Shown: positions 62,940 to 64,000 of the stretch, in pieces
How the letters are laid out: every line of letters starts with the position of its first letter
Numbering within the stretch: position 1 is the stretch's first letter
Assembly (NCBI RefSeq): GCF_017810075.1
Contig: NZ_JADNYK010000001.1
Location: 434,001-498,000 of the forward strand
From: Pseudozobellia sp. WGM2
GTDB taxonomy: Bacteria; Bacteroidota; Bacteroidia; Flavobacteriales; Flavobacteriaceae
Length of the DNA: 64,000 bases
Direction: 5' to 3'
Notes under the pieces: generated by a model
Database searches by the model: none
Seen by the model: only the letters and a program-made list of their open reading frames with translations
What the model was told of the DNA's origin: nothing
Position numbers and translations under genes: made by a program

Positions 62940-63755
62940 CTATTCTTTAACGACCTCCTTTATCTCTGAACGGGTATTCTTTTTCATTCTCAGGTCAAAG
63001 AATTCAACTAGTAGCGAGAAGGCAATCGAGAAGTAAAGGTATCCTTTTGGTATGGTTCCCACTTCATTGCCAAAAACGATAAGGTGTCCGATATGGGCTG
63101 CCTCTGCAATCAGCATAAATCCGATTAGAATTAAAAAGGACAATCCCAAAATTTGAATTGAAGGGTGTTTGTTGACGAACTCGCCCACAGGGTTAGCGAA
63201 AAGCATCATGATAATTACCGATATTACCACAGCTACAACCATCAATACCAAAGCATCATTAGGGTTTGGTGATATGCCGTTGGTCATTCCGATAGCTGTG
63301 AGTATAGAGTCAAAAGAGAACACTATATTAATAAGTGTAATTTGAATAATAGCCTTGGTAAGGGTAGTCGCTCGACCTTTTTTCACTTCTACTTCATCGT
63401 GACCTTTATGTTCAACTTTTTCATGAATTTCACGGGTACTTTTATAGAGTAGAAACAATCCGCCGGCAAAAAGTATAAGGGCTTGACCACTGACGCCACC
63501 AGAGATCCAACTGCTCTCGATTACCCAAAAAGGTTTCTTCATCGTGGTCAACAAAGTGATGCCGAAAAGCAGTACGATTCGCATTGCCATGGCCAATACC
63601 AAGCCAATGTTAGTTGCCTTTTTCCGTTGGCTGGGATCTAGCTTGCCGGCCGCTATTGAAATAAAGATAATGTTGTCTATGCCCAAGACTATTTCTAGAA
63701 AGGTTAGGGTGAGAAGAGCTATCCAAGCATCGGGGCTAGCAAAAATTTCAAACAT
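62940..63755 (-). CDS. TerC-family integral membrane protein
   Basis: A 271-residue membrane protein with seven or more helices and the TerC signatures LTFLEIVLGIDNIIFISIAAGKL near the N-terminus and IIQITLINIVFSFDSILTAIGM in the middle. Both contain an Asp in the membrane, as in Mn2+/metal-export TerC and Alx relatives. The family handles metal ions, especially manganese, or protects secreted metalloproteins. The protein ends in a Lys/Glu-rich tail. A partial gene lies 10 bp upstream on the same strand. Confidence 0.9.
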   Translation of the reverse strand: MFEIFASPDAWIALLTLTFLEIVLGIDNIIFISIAAGKLDPSQRKKATNIGLVLAMAMRIVLLFGITLLTTMKKPFWVIESSWISGGVSGQALILFAGGLFLLYKSTREIHEKVEHKGHDEVEVKKGRATTLTKAIIQITLINIVFSFDSILTAIGMTNGISPNPNDALVLMVVAVVISVIIMMLFANPVGEFVNKHPSIQILGLSFLILIGFMLIAEAAHIGHLIVFGNEVGTIPKGYLYFSIAFSLLVEFFDLRMKKNTRSEIKEVVKE

Positions 63756-63765
63756 AACTATGTGG

Positions 63766-63999
63766 TTAATCGGTTTTTATTGCCTCGCCACGCAACTTTT
63801 GGCTTTGACCTACGGTGTTATACTCAAATGTATACGAATTATCTGTGGTGGACAATATTTTCATGTGAATGGATTTCATTTCAGCCTTGTTTTTTGGGTT
63901 AATTTTTTTGAGGATGTATTCACAATCGTTTATCCATCTTATCGATGACGAATCTGATTTTCCATCAAAAAAATCTATCTCTAGATTGCCTTCCCTAGT
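63766..63999 (-). CDS. C-terminal part of a small conserved flavobacterial protein (partial)
   Basis: Seventy-seven codons and a TAA on the minus strand, open to the right edge. The translation contains LEIDFFDGKSDSSSIRWIND, then CEYILKKINPKNKAEMKSIH and the end NSYTFEYNTVGQSQK with RGEAIKTD. These patterns fit a family of about 130-residue flavobacterial lipoprotein-like proteins that databases often mislabel as DNA topoisomerase IV. It is unrelated to ParC or ParE. It lies directly upstream of terC and is likely co-transcribed with it. The start is outside the window. Confidence 0.72.
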   Translation of the reverse strand, partial: TREGNLEIDFFDGKSDSSSIRWINDCEYILKKINPKNKAEMKSIHMKILSTTDNSYTFEYNTVGQSQKLRGEAIKTD

Positions 64000-64000
64000 G

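Noticed and set aside
63544-63948. Plus-strand 134-codon open frame at the right end
   Set aside because: It is antisense to the TerC gene start and to the partial minus-strand gene at 63766-63999, which has clear protein character. The plus frame has no recognisable motif.
1-64000. CRISPR arrays, tRNA/rRNA genes, phage or insertion-sequence genes
   Set aside because: No regular repeat-spacer array, cloverleaf-type RNA sequence, transposase or integrase was seen by eye. A computational scan would be needed to rule out small RNAs.

Overview
The window looks like a chromosome segment of a marine Flavobacteriaceae member (Bacteroidota; the Maribacter/Zobellia/Arenibacter type is my best guess). 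The pointers are a SusC/SusD pair with a FecI/FecR regulator, AT-rich spacers with flavobacterial TAnnTTTG-like promoter boxes instead of Shine-Dalgarno sites, and many small families typical of flavobacteria. No rRNA, tRNA, CRISPR array, phage or insertion sequence was recognised. Assignments rest on reading motifs by eye; no database search was run.

Region 1 (1-28.2 kb) is a carbohydrate/sugar-acid utilisation locus. A divergent ECF sigma factor and its FecR anti-sigma partner precede a SusC receptor with an N-terminal STN signalling domain and its SusD lipoprotein. Next come three enzymes with export signals (a Tat enolase-superfamily dehydratase, an RraA-like aldolase, an NTF2-like protein) and a BASS-family carrier. 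KdgK, KdgA, UxuA, a UxuB-type SDR and KduD form a 2-keto-3-deoxygluconate hub. A minus-strand operon (Zn-dehydrogenase, lactonase-type amidohydrolase, SDR, FucP-type symporter, mutarotase) with a divergent FAH-family hydrolase fits non-phosphorylative deoxysugar (L-fucose or L-rhamnose) breakdown. A PhyH dioxygenase, a CrtI-like oxidoreductase, an exported Gfo/Idh/MocA protein and an SGNH hydrolase follow. A polysaccharide rich in uronic acid and deoxysugar is a reasonable inferred substrate, but no glycoside hydrolase or lyase lies in the window.

Region 2 (28.4-33.1 kb) encodes three predicted lipoproteins: a PhoX/DUF839-like protein, an imelysin-like/di-haem peroxidase fusion and a two-domain fasciclin protein.

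Region 3 (33.1-49.3 kb) is mostly housekeeping or conserved flavobacterial genes: a DUF1801/YdeI protein with a CDGSH iron-sulphur tail, an AcuI-like reductase, a nitrilase-family enzyme, LolD, FolE, a Tat sulfite oxidase with a cytochrome c, SerA, SerC, a LuxC-like acyl-CoA reductase and a ferredoxin.

Region 4 (49.3-64 kb) holds a TonB-dependent receptor, YchF, then a rearranged segment. There a lipoprotein gene, cbpM and the 3' stump of a cbpA-like gene lie between two perfect 102-bp copies of the ychF 3' end. It is followed by an EamA transporter, parE-parC-mscL, a fatty acid hydroxylase-type protein, TerC and the 3' end of one more gene.

The two most unusual points are the exported dehydratase/aldolase module coupled to a BASS carrier and the ychF/cbpA rearrangement scar.
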